This document shows positions 37,507 to 49,551 of a stretch of 64,000 nucleotides of DNA, one piece after another. A program made the translations under genes and the position numbers. The DNA is taken from NCBI RefSeq assembly GCF_000407145.1, contig NZ_KE136475.1:124001-188000 (forward strand), given 5' to 3'. The notes below the pieces were generated by a model that was given only the letters and a program-made list of their open reading frames with translations, did not search any database and was not told the origin of the DNA. This stretch comes from Enterococcus caccae ATCC BAA-1240 (GTDB lineage Bacteria > Bacillota > Bacilli > Lactobacillales > Enterococcaceae). Numbering within the stretch: the stretch's first letter is position 1; the number at the start of each line of letters is the position of its first letter.

Positions 37507-38967
37507 TTATTTACCAAAGTGATCTTCATAAACCAACATCAATTTATCAAAACTTTTAGCATCAGGAATCAGTGGAATAACGATGATTGGAATACTCTTG
37601 ATATAAATTTCAGGAATATTGGTGATGATGCAATCATATTCAGAGGCTGCTTTTTCCAATTCCTCTAAAGAAGTAACATGCAGAGGTGTACAAGAAAAAC
37701 GTCCTCGTAAGTAATAGGTGATCCGTTCAGAAAGCATATTCATATAGTCTAATCCAGAATTAAATAAAAGACAGGCGTTCATCGTGGGCGTTGAATCCTC
37801 TAAACGATCTAGCAAGTGTGGCCAATTTGTGAATAGAATTGAAATAGACTCATAGACCATATAGTCTTTATACGGACTTGAATAAAAAATAGCTTGTAAA
37901 GAGTGGATCAGTTCCATCGGGAAATGCCCGTATAAGTTTTTTATACTGGAAAGAAATTCTTTGTTTTTATCATGCAAAATATAAGTTCGTCCATGAATCT
38001 GGCATTCTAAATTATAAAGACGTATGAAAATATCGTCAAAATTAGCACATTTAGAACCCATTTTTTTTTCGATTTCTAATAGAAGAGCCTCGATTTTTTG
38101 ATATTTTAAATAGGCATTACGGTCTGTTTTTATTCGTTCGCGTAAGGTGTCCAGAGAAGCTATATATTGATCGCTAAAAAATAAATAGAAAAACATATTT
38201 AGATTCGCTGAGTTTAAGGGCAACTTAAATTGACTGTAAAATTCATCACAGGCGTAGGGATCATTAAGGATGCTAGATTCTTTTTCTGGAATATCATGAA
38301 GGTGATTTTCACTATTATGTTTTAAAAGGTTGATTACAGTATATGTATAAAAACGTAATCGATTCAAGAGCGAAAAGTCTAAATTATAATCGGATGCATC
38401 GGGAATCGCTTGTTTAACAATCTGAAGACCGATTTGATCCAAAATAACCAATTGTGACGGCGTCAAAATACTTTCAGCTACGCCATACTTTTCATAAAAG
38501 TAATGTTGCATAAAATTACAAATACTATGTGGATCGCCAATGAGCTGCATTTTTTTTAAATTGATAGTAAAACCTTCTATCTGAAGAAGTTGGTTAACAC
38601 GAAGAACGATTCGTTTGATTGTAGAGACACTAGTATAAAGGTCATCGGCTAGGTCAATGATTGTGGAAAAATTATGTAAGAAAATCTTTTCGATGAGCTG
38701 AAATTCAACACTATTCTTGATGAATTTTTGATAAATACTCGTTTTACAAAAGTCGAAATTTGCTGTGAGTCGAATACCGTATTTTTTTGAAGACTCAATC
38801 GTAGTAGGCGCGAGCAAGGCTTCTAGTTCGATAATGTCTGATTTTAGTGTTTTTACGGGTACTTTCAATGTTTCAGAGGCTGCAGAAAATGTGATCCAAT
38901 CGTTATCGGCTAACAGTTCCATTAGCTCTAATTGGCGTTTGGATCGTGAGGAGAGGATTTCTTTCAT
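37507..38967 (-). CDS. Mga-like transcriptional regulator
   Basis: 486 residues. The N-terminus has an Mga/DeoR-like helix-turn-helix (WITFSAASETLKVPVKTLKSDIIELEALL) and a second one (IDLADDLYTSVSTIKRIVLRVNQLL). A long middle part resembles PRD modules, and the last 100 residues look like an EIIB-like fold (ASEYDCIITNIPEIYIKSIPIIVIPLIP). This is the layout of Mga/AtxA-type regulators, which in streptococci and enterococci control surface and virulence genes and may be phosphorylated by the PTS. The divergent neighbour is a secreted chitin-active protein, a plausible target. The conserved His phosphorylation sites could not be confirmed by eye. Confidence 0.85.
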   Translation of the reverse strand: MKEILSSRSKRQLELMELLADNDWITFSAASETLKVPVKTLKSDIIELEALLAPTTIESSKKYGIRLTANFDFCKTSIYQKFIKNSVEFQLIEKIFLHNFSTIIDLADDLYTSVSTIKRIVLRVNQLLQIEGFTINLKKMQLIGDPHSICNFMQHYFYEKYGVAESILTPSQLVILDQIGLQIVKQAIPDASDYNLDFSLLNRLRFYTYTVINLLKHNSENHLHDIPEKESSILNDPYACDEFYSQFKLPLNSANLNMFFYLFFSDQYIASLDTLRERIKTDRNAYLKYQKIEALLLEIEKKMGSKCANFDDIFIRLYNLECQIHGRTYILHDKNKEFLSSIKNLYGHFPMELIHSLQAIFYSSPYKDYMVYESISILFTNWPHLLDRLEDSTPTMNACLLFNSGLDYMNMLSERITYYLRGRFSCTPLHVTSLEELEKAASEYDCIITNIPEIYIKSIPIIVIPLIPDAKSFDKLMLVYEDHFGK

Positions 38968-39357
38968 GATATCACTACTTTCTTTTTTTATGTTATTTTT
39001 TATATTTGTTCATATTATAATGAAATAAATTTCAATCTATCTCTTATTTTAACTTGAAACAAGTTATTTTGTCTATATATCAATAGATAATAATGTGTGT
39101 TTTTTTAAAATGATTTAAAAAACATAGTCCAAAAATTTCTTTTTAGTAGAAAAATGTGACCTTTTAACGGTGGTTTTTTGGATAACATTTGTAATGTTTA
39201 TATATAAATGTTTAAAAAATGTTTATATTTATATAAAATAGTTAGATTTGATCAAGTATGATCTTTTTCCGTCCATAAATGACCCTTTTTTTTCTTACAT
39301 AAGGTTTAAACTAATGTTAAGCCAGTTAAAGGCAAAAACAATCAATGGAGGAGAATT
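38968..39357. other. Divergent AT-rich intergenic region, no gene
   Basis: About 390 bases of very AT-rich sequence between the Mga-like gene and the LPMO gene, with long T and A tracts and an ATATATCAATAGATAAT repeat near 39077-39092. No coding frame is seen. The length and composition suit an Mga-type binding region with curved DNA, but no operator can be defined. Confidence 0.5.
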
Positions 39358-40836
39358 ATGAAGAAAAAGTTATTAGGATTAGCGTTGATGTCAACAATTA
39401 TTTTAGGTGGATCAGGACTGTTAAGTGCAGAAGAAGCAAGTGCACATGGTTATGTAGAAAAACCAGCAGCGCGTGGTTACCAAGGTTCATTAGATAAAAA
39501 TACTATTGGCTGGTCAGCAGCGATGGAAAAATATGGAATGGTTATCACAAATCCGCAATCACTTGAATTTGATAAAGGTTTTCCGCAAGCGGGACCAGCT
39601 GATGGACAGATTGCATCTGCTCAAGGTGGTAAAGGACAAATTACTGATTCCGTAATGGATAGTACTGGTTTAAACCGTTGGACTAAACAAGATATCAATA
39701 CGGGAGTTAATACGTTTACTTGGCATTATACGGCACCTCACAGTACGACTAAATGGCACTACTACATGACAAAAGTTGGATGGAACCCAGATAAGCCATT
39801 ATCAAGAGCTGATTTTGATTTTCTTGGGGAAGTAAAGCATGATGGTTCAGCTGCTTCAAATAATAAATCTCATCAAATCACTGTTCCAGAAAATCGTTCA
39901 GGTTACCACGTGATCTTAGCTGTTTGGGATGTAGCGGATACAACGAATGCATTTTACAACGTGATTGATGTGAATGTAAAAGGTGGCGGAGAAATTACGC
40001 CTCCAGTCGAGGAAACACCTGCAAAACCAGCAAATGTTAAAGCATCAGATGTTACAACATCTTCACTTAAATTAACGTGGAATACTGTTGCGAACGCAAA
40101 AGAGTACAATGTATATCGTGGTGGTAAAAAAGTTGCCACAGTTGGTGGGACTCAGTTTAACGATGCAAACTTATCAGAAAACACAACATATTCATATCAA
40201 GTAGAAGCAGTCGGAACGAACGGTAAAGTTTCTGAAAAGAGTGCAACAGTAAACGTAACAACACAATCATCTGCTGTAGAAGATAATCAAAAACCATCTG
40301 CACCAACCAATGTTCATTCAATGGGAACTACTGAAAACACAGTAGACTTAATGTGGACAAAATCAACACATTTCTTAGGTGTTAAAAACTATGAAGTGTA
40401 CCGTGATGGTAAAAAAGTTGCGACAACTGAAAAAACAAGCTTTAAAGATACTGGTTTAAAAGCTAACACAACTTACACATATACAGTAAAAGCAATTAGT
40501 GTTGGCGGAAATGTTTCAGAAACTAGCGCTGCATTTTCTGTGAAGACAAAGGAAGCACCAACTGGTCAAACAACATGGGATGCTGATAAAATTTACAACT
40601 ATGGCGATAAAGTAATCTTCAATGATTTAGAATACGAAGCAAGATGGTGGACAAGAGGCGAACGTCCGGATCAATCAGACGTTTGGAAACTTCTTTCAAA
40701 AAAAGCCGTGAACTGGCAAACAAGTAAAGCATATAGCGGTGGTGACACAGTAACATTCCAAGGTGATACGTACAAAGCAAAATGGTGGACACAAGGCAAC
40801 GAACCAACAACTTCAAGTGTTTGGGAATTAATTTAA
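39358..40836 (+). CDS. Chitin-active lytic polysaccharide monooxygenase (AA10) with FN3 and chitin-binding modules
   Basis: 492 residues. The signal peptide ends in EEASA just before HGYVEKPAARG, so the mature protein begins with His, the N-terminal ligand of the copper histidine brace; the second His is in FTWHYTAPHSTTKWHYY. The AA10 domain (about residues 30-205) is followed by two fibronectin type III modules (about 222-305 and 315-400) and two tandem Trp-rich CBM5/12-like modules (WDADKIYNYGDKVIFNDLEY, WQTSKAYSGGDTVTFQGDTY). It oxidatively cleaves chitin and can act as an adhesin, like GbpA-type proteins. RBS ATGGAGGAG. The extra FN3 and second CBM make it longer than the single-domain E. 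faecalis enzyme. Confidence 0.93.
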   Translation: MKKKLLGLALMSTIILGGSGLLSAEEASAHGYVEKPAARGYQGSLDKNTIGWSAAMEKYGMVITNPQSLEFDKGFPQAGPADGQIASAQGGKGQITDSVMDSTGLNRWTKQDINTGVNTFTWHYTAPHSTTKWHYYMTKVGWNPDKPLSRADFDFLGEVKHDGSAASNNKSHQITVPENRSGYHVILAVWDVADTTNAFYNVIDVNVKGGGEITPPVEETPAKPANVKASDVTTSSLKLTWNTVANAKEYNVYRGGKKVATVGGTQFNDANLSENTTYSYQVEAVGTNGKVSEKSATVNVTTQSSAVEDNQKPSAPTNVHSMGTTENTVDLMWTKSTHFLGVKNYEVYRDGKKVATTEKTSFKDTGLKANTTYTYTVKAISVGGNVSETSAAFSVKTKEAPTGQTTWDADKIYNYGDKVIFNDLEYEARWWTRGERPDQSDVWKLLSKKAVNWQTSKAYSGGDTVTFQGDTYKAKWWTQGNEPTTSSVWELI

Positions 40837-40890
40837 GCACTATCACCTGTACGACATAGTAATAAGTAAAGAGTAACAATGACATAGAAC

Positions 40891-41003
40891 AAAAAGAAGA
40901 GGCTGAGGCAATAGTCGATTAGGTTCGAGCAGTTTCGCCAAAATTGTCGAAGAACCTGGTTCTTGGCCACTGTTTATTACGTTTTAGAGTGCGATACAAA
41001 ACT
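40891..41003. repeat. Intergenic repeat, copy B
   Basis: Reverse-complement counterpart of copy A near 37.4 kb: GAGGCTGAGGCAATAGTCGA, TTAGGTTCGAGC, TCGAAGAACCTGGTTC, GTTTATTACGTTTTAGAGTG occur in mirrored order. It lacks the inserted 17-bp hairpin. Identity is imperfect, so these are old copies. Confidence 0.7.
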
Positions 41004-41036
41004 GATTTTTAGTTTTGTATCGCACTCTTCTTTTTT
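40986..41036. terminator. Strong bidirectional terminator
   Basis: AGAGTGCGATACAAAACT and its perfect complement AGTTTTGTATCGCACTCT (18 bp) flank a short T-rich loop and are followed by CTTTTTT. It separates the LPMO gene from the convergent DUF4260 gene. Confidence 0.92.
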
Positions 41037-41385
41037 ATAGATTCTGAATATGTGTATGTTTAAACGCGTCAGAGTATTTAAGTCCATACCCCATTGCTCG
41101 ATCCATAAAAATATGAGCAGCCCAAATGAGAGAAACTGCTAATAAAAAAGAAGTGCTAGTAAAAAGGGAAATAAAAGTCAGTGCTACTGGAAGAACTAAA
41201 GTATGACCTAAATTATAGAGTTTAGCGCCAATTATTGGATCGTGTCTATAGCCAAGTATTGTGATATCTGGTAATAAGAGAAAAAGAAAGAAATAAAGAA
41301 TTGGAAAGCCTAATTTAATATACAAGGTCAATGCTAAAAGAAAAAGAGCGCCATCTTCCAGTTGTAAGATTGTTTTATTTGTCAT
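41035..41385 (-). CDS. DUF4260 family membrane protein
   Basis: 116 residues, three or four hydrophobic helices. The signature LLPDITILGYRHDPIIGAKLYNLGHT followed by LIWAAHIFMDRAMGYGLKY is that of DUF4260. The family is of unknown function, often adjacent to MerR or TetR regulators. Here it is the second gene of a two-gene unit behind a MerR regulator, two bases after its stop, and so probably the effector of that regulator's response. RBS AAAGGAGATC. Confidence 0.85.
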   Translation of the reverse strand: MTNKTILQLEDGALFLLALTLYIKLGFPILYFFLFLLLPDITILGYRHDPIIGAKLYNLGHTLVLPVALTFISLFTSTSFLLAVSLIWAAHIFMDRAMGYGLKYSDAFKHTHIQNL

Positions 41386-41387
41386 GG

Positions 41388-41810
41388 TTAGATCTCCTTT
41401 AAACCATAGTTAGATAGTTGATTGATCAAAGCGAATAATTCTGCTTGATTTTCTGTATAGTTGTTCTCTTCGATGGTGGTTCGCAGCTTGACTAATAATT
41501 TGTGAGACAGTTCGTAAAAAGCTATTTTTTGTTCGATGTAGTTGATTTTTTTGGTTAAAAAGTTGGTAGAATCGTTGTTGCATTGAGTGGAAGTTGGCTG
41601 CCTTTTTAGTTCCAATACATAATTGATTTCTTTTATTGAAAAATCCAACTCTTTCAATGCTAAAATGATTTTTAAATCTTGTTGATCAACTTCTGAAAAT
41701 TCCCGGTAACCATTTGCTAGTCGTTTAGGCTTTAGTAAACCAGAACGCTCGTAAAAGCGAATTGCATCTGTTGATAGGTTGAATTGTTGCGCGAATATAG
41801 TGATTTTCAT
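41388..41810 (-). CDS. MerR family regulator
   Basis: 140 residues from ATG 41810, with GAGGAGGAAACC upstream; the longer frame to 41849 lacks a ribosome site. N-terminal MerR winged helix: ITIFAQQFNLSTDAIRFYERSGLL, then NGYREFSEVDQQDLKIILALKELDFSIKEI. A long dimerisation helix follows, and a few Cys but no clear metal site. It is probably activated by a small molecule and drives its own operon from a promoter with an over-long spacer. Confidence 0.88.
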   Translation of the reverse strand: MKITIFAQQFNLSTDAIRFYERSGLLKPKRLANGYREFSEVDQQDLKIILALKELDFSIKEINYVLELKRQPTSTQCNNDSTNFLTKKINYIEQKIAFYELSHKLLVKLRTTIEENNYTENQAELFALINQLSNYGLKEI

Positions 41811-41832
41811 GGTGGTTTCCTCCTCTAGTGTT

Positions 41833-41863
41833 AGTCTAACATTAGACATAGCTCCAAGGTCAA
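41833..41863 (-). promoter_or_regulatory. MerR-type promoter with 19-bp spacer and palindrome
   Basis: On the minus strand TTGACC and TAGACT are 19 bases apart, the stretched spacing that MerR regulators correct by twisting DNA. The perfect palindrome GTCTAA-CA-TTAGAC (41834-41847) spans the -10 side, with an overlapping TGTTAG-T-CTAACA. Confidence 0.55.
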
Positions 41864-41951
41864 ATGAAATAGTAGGAGATTATTTTTCGTTTTTTGCCAA
41901 AGAAGAGTCGATAAAGTAAAATGATGTTAAAGAGAATCAGGAGGAAAAGTA

Positions 41952-42572
41952 ATGAAATTTGAGTGGCGAAAACAAGAAAAGGAACTCTATTTACCTAAAA
42001 ACAAACCGGCAGAATTAACTGTGCCAAAACAGAAATTTTATACGATTTCTGGAAAAGGTGATCCAAATAGAAAGGCCTTTGGTGAAGAAACGGCTGCGCT
42101 ATATGCGATGTCGTATGGTATTCGCATGATGCCTAAAAATGGAGGTGCGCCAGATGGATACTTTGAGTATACGGTTTACCCGTTAGAAGGTATCTGGACA
42201 TTGTCAGATGAGGCGGTGGCTGAGAGAAGGAAGTTTGATAAAGCAGATTTGGTGTATAAAATTATGATTCGTCAGCCTGATTTTCTAACGGAGGAATTGG
42301 CGTCGGCTAATTTAGAAAGAGTTGCGCAAAAGAAACCCAACCCAAATAATCAAAACGTGAAGTTTGAAACGATCGAGGATGGTCAATGTGTACAGATGTT
42401 GCATCTAGGATCATATGATGATGAATACAAGACATTCGAGGTGATGGCACAATATTGTAAGGAACATCAGTTGAATAGGACGACATTTGCACATAGAGAA
42501 ATCTATCTTTCTGATCCCAGAAAAGTAGCGCCAGAAAAGAGGAAGACCGTATTACGATACTTTGTTGAGTAG
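41952..42572 (+). CDS. GyrI-like small-molecule-binding protein
   Basis: 206 residues. It matches COG4832-type GyrI-like proteins: MKFEWRKQEKELYLPKNKPA, then FYTISGKGDPNRKAFGEETAALYAMSYGIR, EYTVYPLEGIW and a terminal HREIYLSDPRKVAPEKRKTVLRYFV. These are stand-alone relatives of the effector domains of AraC/MerR drug-sensing regulators and are thought to bind hydrophobic compounds; some hydrolyse cyclopropanone-type toxins. The gene is divergent from the MerR/DUF4260 unit, which suggests a shared stress or drug response. RBS CAGGAGGAAAAG. Confidence 0.85.
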   Translation: MKFEWRKQEKELYLPKNKPAELTVPKQKFYTISGKGDPNRKAFGEETAALYAMSYGIRMMPKNGGAPDGYFEYTVYPLEGIWTLSDEAVAERRKFDKADLVYKIMIRQPDFLTEELASANLERVAQKKPNPNNQNVKFETIEDGQCVQMLHLGSYDDEYKTFEVMAQYCKEHQLNRTTFAHREIYLSDPRKVAPEKRKTVLRYFVE

Positions 42573-42581
42573 TGAATAAAA

Positions 42582-42625
42582 AGGAGGCGAGACATCACTC
42601 TACAAGTCACATCTACGCCTCCTAT
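42582..42625. terminator. Hairpin between convergent genes
   Basis: GGAGGCG pairs with CGCCTCC over a long loop, preceded by AAAAA. No clear T-run on the plus strand, but on the minus strand the A-run becomes T, so it may serve the convergent GH13 gene. Confidence 0.5.
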
Positions 42626-42650
42626 GATCCGAATAAATACTGATGTCTAT

Positions 42651-44324
42651 TTAACTTGTGATTTTACGATAAACATGAGCTTCATAATCAGAAAGAATCA
42701 TTTGTTCTGTTAGTGGTTGCTTTTCAGTCGTTGTTAGGATTTCTTTCCAATCAGAATAATCCCAAGAATTTGGAAACGAAATGGTTGTCTGTTCACGATC
42801 TAGTTGGACTAAAATCAGCCAAGTCTCTGTCGTAGTTGTACGTGTATAACAAAAAATAGTTGGGTGTTCAGGTAGCAGCAATTCGAATCTACCATAAATA
42901 AGGGCGTCAGTTTGTTTTCTTAAACGAATTAAAGCTTGATAATAATGGTAAATACTGCTGCTTTCAAGATCTTTTTGGGCTGCGTTGATCATGCGATAAT
43001 TGTCGTTGACCTTCAGCCAAGGTTCGGCTGTCGAAAAGCCACCGTGTAAAGTGTTTTCCCATTGAAATGGTGTTCGACTATGATCTCTCGACCAGTTTGT
43101 GGCGATAGCTAGAGCGTCTTTACTGATCGTCCCTTGCTCCAGTAAAGTATGGTAAAAATGAATGGTATCTGTTGCGTCGATTTCTCCGATGGAACCAAAT
43201 GGATAATTTGTCATACCAACTTCTTGCCCTTGGTAAATGAAAGGTGTTCCTTTCAGTAACAAAAGAACTGTCGCTAAAGCTTTGGAAGCTTCAGGAGAAT
43301 CATCGCCATAAACGGAAACACTTCGAGGGGTATCGTGATTTTCCAAGTACAGAGCATTCCAACCATTATCAGCTAGACTTGTTTGCCATTGGTTTAAAGT
43401 GTATTTCAAGTGTGGAACAGATCCTTTTTGATGACCGAGATCTCCAATGCGTTCACAGTGTTCTAACTCAAAAATCATATTGAAGTAACCTGTGTCACCT
43501 GTCCAAGCGGCTGCTTCGTGGTGCGGAACACCGCTCGCTTCACCGACAGTCATAACATTGTATTCGTTAAAGATCGCTTTTAATTCCTGTAAGTAGGTTT
43601 CAATACCAGAGACATTCATGAAAGGCGCCCATTGATTATCTGTAATGTTAAAATCCCAAGGTTCTTTTTGGATATGGCTGATTGCATCTACTCGGAAACC
43701 GTCAATACCAAGATCCAACCACCAGCGAATCATCTGATAAATTTCATGGCGGACTTTTGGATTTGTCCAGTTAAGATCGGGCTGTTCTTTGGCAAAAACG
43801 TGAAAGTAAGATTGACCTGTTGTTTCATCATATGTCCAAGTTGAGCCGCCGAAAAAAGATTGCCAGTTGTTAGGAGGTAGGTCCTTTGTTGCATCTGCCC
43901 AATGATAATAGTCTCGATAAGGGTTCTGTAAAGATTTTTTTGATTCTAAGAACCATGGATGTTGATCGCTTGTATGGTTGACTACGAGATCCATAATGAT
44001 TTTCAAATCTAAGGCATGAGCTTCGTTAAGTAAGGCTTGAAAGTCTTCCATTGTGCCGAAGTCTTCGTGAATTGCTTGATAATCAGAAATATCGTAGCCG
44101 TTATCGATATTTGGTGATGCGTAAATTGGATTGATCCAAATGAAGTCGATTCCTAGCTCTTTTAAGTAGGACAACTTTTCGCGAATACCATTGAGATCAC
44201 CAATTCCATCATGATTACTGTCTTTAAAACTGCGTGGATAAATTTGATATCCTACAGCATTTTCCCACCAATTTTGTTGTGCTGTTGTATTCACTTCTTT
44301 TGTTTGAATAGCTGAGTTAGGCAT
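42651..44324 (-). CDS. Alpha-glucosidase, GH13 subfamily 31
   Basis: 557 residues from ATG 44324, with TTTAGGAGGAAAAAA upstream. The GH13 conserved regions are visible: [15 protein letters not shown], nucleophile Asp in GFRVDAISH, acid Glu in VGEASGVPH, and ENHDTPR. Val-Val-Asn-His in region I and the overall length match oligo-1,6-glucosidase/alpha-glucosidase (subfamily 31). It is the third gene of the minus-strand GH13 cluster (neopullulanase, glucosidase, glucosidase). It would release glucose from short alpha-glucosides in the cytoplasm; whether it prefers alpha-1,4 or alpha-1,6 links needs assay. Confidence 0.93.
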   Translation of the reverse strand: MPNSAIQTKEVNTTAQQNWWENAVGYQIYPRSFKDSNHDGIGDLNGIREKLSYLKELGIDFIWINPIYASPNIDNGYDISDYQAIHEDFGTMEDFQALLNEAHALDLKIIMDLVVNHTSDQHPWFLESKKSLQNPYRDYYHWADATKDLPPNNWQSFFGGSTWTYDETTGQSYFHVFAKEQPDLNWTNPKVRHEIYQMIRWWLDLGIDGFRVDAISHIQKEPWDFNITDNQWAPFMNVSGIETYLQELKAIFNEYNVMTVGEASGVPHHEAAAWTGDTGYFNMIFELEHCERIGDLGHQKGSVPHLKYTLNQWQTSLADNGWNALYLENHDTPRSVSVYGDDSPEASKALATVLLLLKGTPFIYQGQEVGMTNYPFGSIGEIDATDTIHFYHTLLEQGTISKDALAIATNWSRDHSRTPFQWENTLHGGFSTAEPWLKVNDNYRMINAAQKDLESSSIYHYYQALIRLRKQTDALIYGRFELLLPEHPTIFCYTRTTTTETWLILVQLDREQTTISFPNSWDYSDWKEILTTTEKQPLTEQMILSDYEAHVYRKITS

Positions 44325-44391
44325 ATTTTTTCCTCCTAAATTTAAGCGCATAGCTAGAGAGTGTTAAAAACTGAAAGGTTAACGCTTGAAT

Positions 44392-47830
<3,439 letters not shown>

Positions 47831-47907
47831 CTAATTTGTCCCCCTATAGTCGCCTTAGTATGTTTCTGGCCGTACGTTTCTAAAAACAACTCATATTATG
47901 CCATATA

Positions 47908-47945
47908 AGAAAAACGTTTTCAATGTATTTTTCGCAAACGATTGC
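47908..47945. promoter_or_regulatory. MalR/CcpA-type operators upstream of the neopullulanase gene
   Basis: AGAAAAACGTTTTCAATG (47908-47925) and CGCAAACGATTGCA (47933-47946) are LacI-family half-palindromes centred on a CG step. The second is identical in its core (GCAAACGATTGC) to the site in the malE promoter. Confidence 0.65.
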
Positions 47946-48130
47946 ATTTTATTTTGTTAGAACAATTATTTTTTCGAGTGTTGAAAGGAAATAGCTGGAT
48001 AATAAGCCTTTTTTTATTTAAAAGACTTTATTTGGTGTATAATCACTGTTTTTATGTTTAGTCAGTAGATTGGTTTAATCATATCATTTGTAGTCTAGTA
48101 AAACATTTTTATGCTTTTTAAAGATTTCTC

Positions 48131-48159
48131 TTGACAATTTACGCAAACGATTGCACAAT
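48131..48159 (+). promoter_or_regulatory. malE promoter with MalR operator in the spacer
   Basis: TTGACA and CACAAT are 17 bases apart, and the spacer contains GCAAACGATTGC (48143-48154), a LacI/MalR-type palindrome. Repressor bound there would block the promoter of the malE-malF-malG operon. Confidence 0.75.
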
Positions 48160-48203
48160 GTAGGAGAATAGAACAGCAAAATAATTCCTAGGAGGAACAA
48201 AAG

Positions 48204-49439
48204 ATGAAAAGAAACATGAAAAAGCTTTTGACATTAGGGGTAACAATGACAGCGGCGGCATTTGCGCTTGCGGCTTGTGGCGGAGGTTCATCAGATAAAA
48301 AAGCTTCTGATGGAAATGAAAACGCTTCTATAAAATTGTGGGTGGATGTAGCGTTTGTAGATACGTATAAACCGTTAGTAGAACAATTTGAAAAAGAACA
48401 CAAAGATTGGAAAGTTACGATCAAGCCAAGTGAGTCTGCCACAGCCCAAGAGAATCTAAAAAAAGATCCTAGTGCCGCAGCAGATGTTTTCATGATGCCT
48501 CATGATCAATTAGGTCAAATGGTGGATGCTGGAATTATTTATGCGAATACGAAATACGAAGATAGCGTTAAAGAGAATAGTACTGAAAGTGCTGTGGAAG
48601 CTGCAACTTATGATGGTAAATTATACGGTTACCCATATGGTGTTGAATCACAAATTTTATATTATAACAAAGAAAAGTTAGCTGAAGGCGATGTGAAGAG
48701 TTGGGAAACGTTGACGGCTAAAGGCAAATTAGGTGCGAACTTTGGAGAAGCTGGCGCAAACTATATTTTCACACCATTATTCATGTCAAATGGCGATGAA
48801 TTATATGGTAAAAACGGTGAAGATATCAAAGGAACGAATTTTAACAATGATAAAGGTGTGCAAGTCTTAAAATGGATTCGTGCCCAAAAAGATAACGCTG
48901 GTGTCGTTCAATCGAATGCGGATGCACTTTCTAACTTAGGCAATGGTAAAATCGATGCTTTCTTATCTGGTCCGTGGTCTAAACTAGATGTAGAAAAAGC
49001 GTTAGGTGATAAGTTTGCAGTAGCGCCATACCCAACAGTTGATTTAGGCAATGGTGAAGTACAGCAAAAAGCATTTTTAGGCGTGAAATTATTCGGAGTG
49101 AATGCTTCAACTAAAAGTCCAGTAGCAGCAATGGCTTTGGCTGATTTCTTAACAAATAAGGAAAATCAATTAACTGTTTTTGAAAAAAATGGCACAGTGC
49201 CAGCAAATAAAGAGGCACAAGCAGATGGTAAAGTGACATCTGATAAAGTAGCAGAAGCGGTTATGACAATGAGTGATGCTGATCATTCGGTTGTAATGCC
49301 AAAACTTCCAGCGATGGTTTCTTTCTGGGGACCAGCTGATGCGGTAATCAATGATACCTATAATGGCAAAATCGCTGAAGATCAATACTTACCAAAATTG
49401 GATAAATTAGTTCAAGATACTAGTAAATCCGATAAATAA
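48204..49439 (+). CDS. malE: Maltose/maltodextrin ABC transporter substrate-binding lipoprotein
   Basis: 411 residues. Lipoprotein signal peptide with lipobox ALAACGGG (Cys about residue 24). The rest fits the MalE/MdxE SBP_bac_1 family: IKLWVDVAFVDTYKPLVEQFEK, KLYGYPYGVESQILYYNKE, DAFLSGPWSKLDVEKAL and TNKENQLTVFEKNGTVPANKEA. It binds maltodextrins outside the membrane and hands them to MalF/MalG. RBS CTAGGAGGAAC. First gene of the operon, under a MalR operator. The symbol mdxE is equally apt. Confidence 0.93.
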   Translation: MKRNMKKLLTLGVTMTAAAFALAACGGGSSDKKASDGNENASIKLWVDVAFVDTYKPLVEQFEKEHKDWKVTIKPSESATAQENLKKDPSAAADVFMMPHDQLGQMVDAGIIYANTKYEDSVKENSTESAVEAATYDGKLYGYPYGVESQILYYNKEKLAEGDVKSWETLTAKGKLGANFGEAGANYIFTPLFMSNGDELYGKNGEDIKGTNFNNDKGVQVLKWIRAQKDNAGVVQSNADALSNLGNGKIDAFLSGPWSKLDVEKALGDKFAVAPYPTVDLGNGEVQQKAFLGVKLFGVNASTKSPVAAMALADFLTNKENQLTVFEKNGTVPANKEAQADGKVTSDKVAEAVMTMSDADHSVVMPKLPAMVSFWGPADAVINDTYNGKIAEDQYLPKLDKLVQDTSKSDK

Positions 49440-49461
49440 TCGATAAATTGCAGCAAAAAAT

Positions 49462-49520
49462 AGAGGCTGAGTAGTCAGGGAGAAACTGAAAAAGTTTTAA
49501 CTTGGCTTCTCAGACCTCTT
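49462..49520 (+). terminator. Intra-operon hairpin between malE and malF
   Basis: AGAGGCTGAG pairs with CTCAGACCTCT around a long arm containing a nested AAACT/AGTTT. No strong T-run follows. In binding-protein operons such a structure usually lets the lipoprotein message outlast the permease message. Confidence 0.55.
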
Positions 49521-49551
49521 GATTTCAAAGAAGAACAGGAAGTGAAATGCT

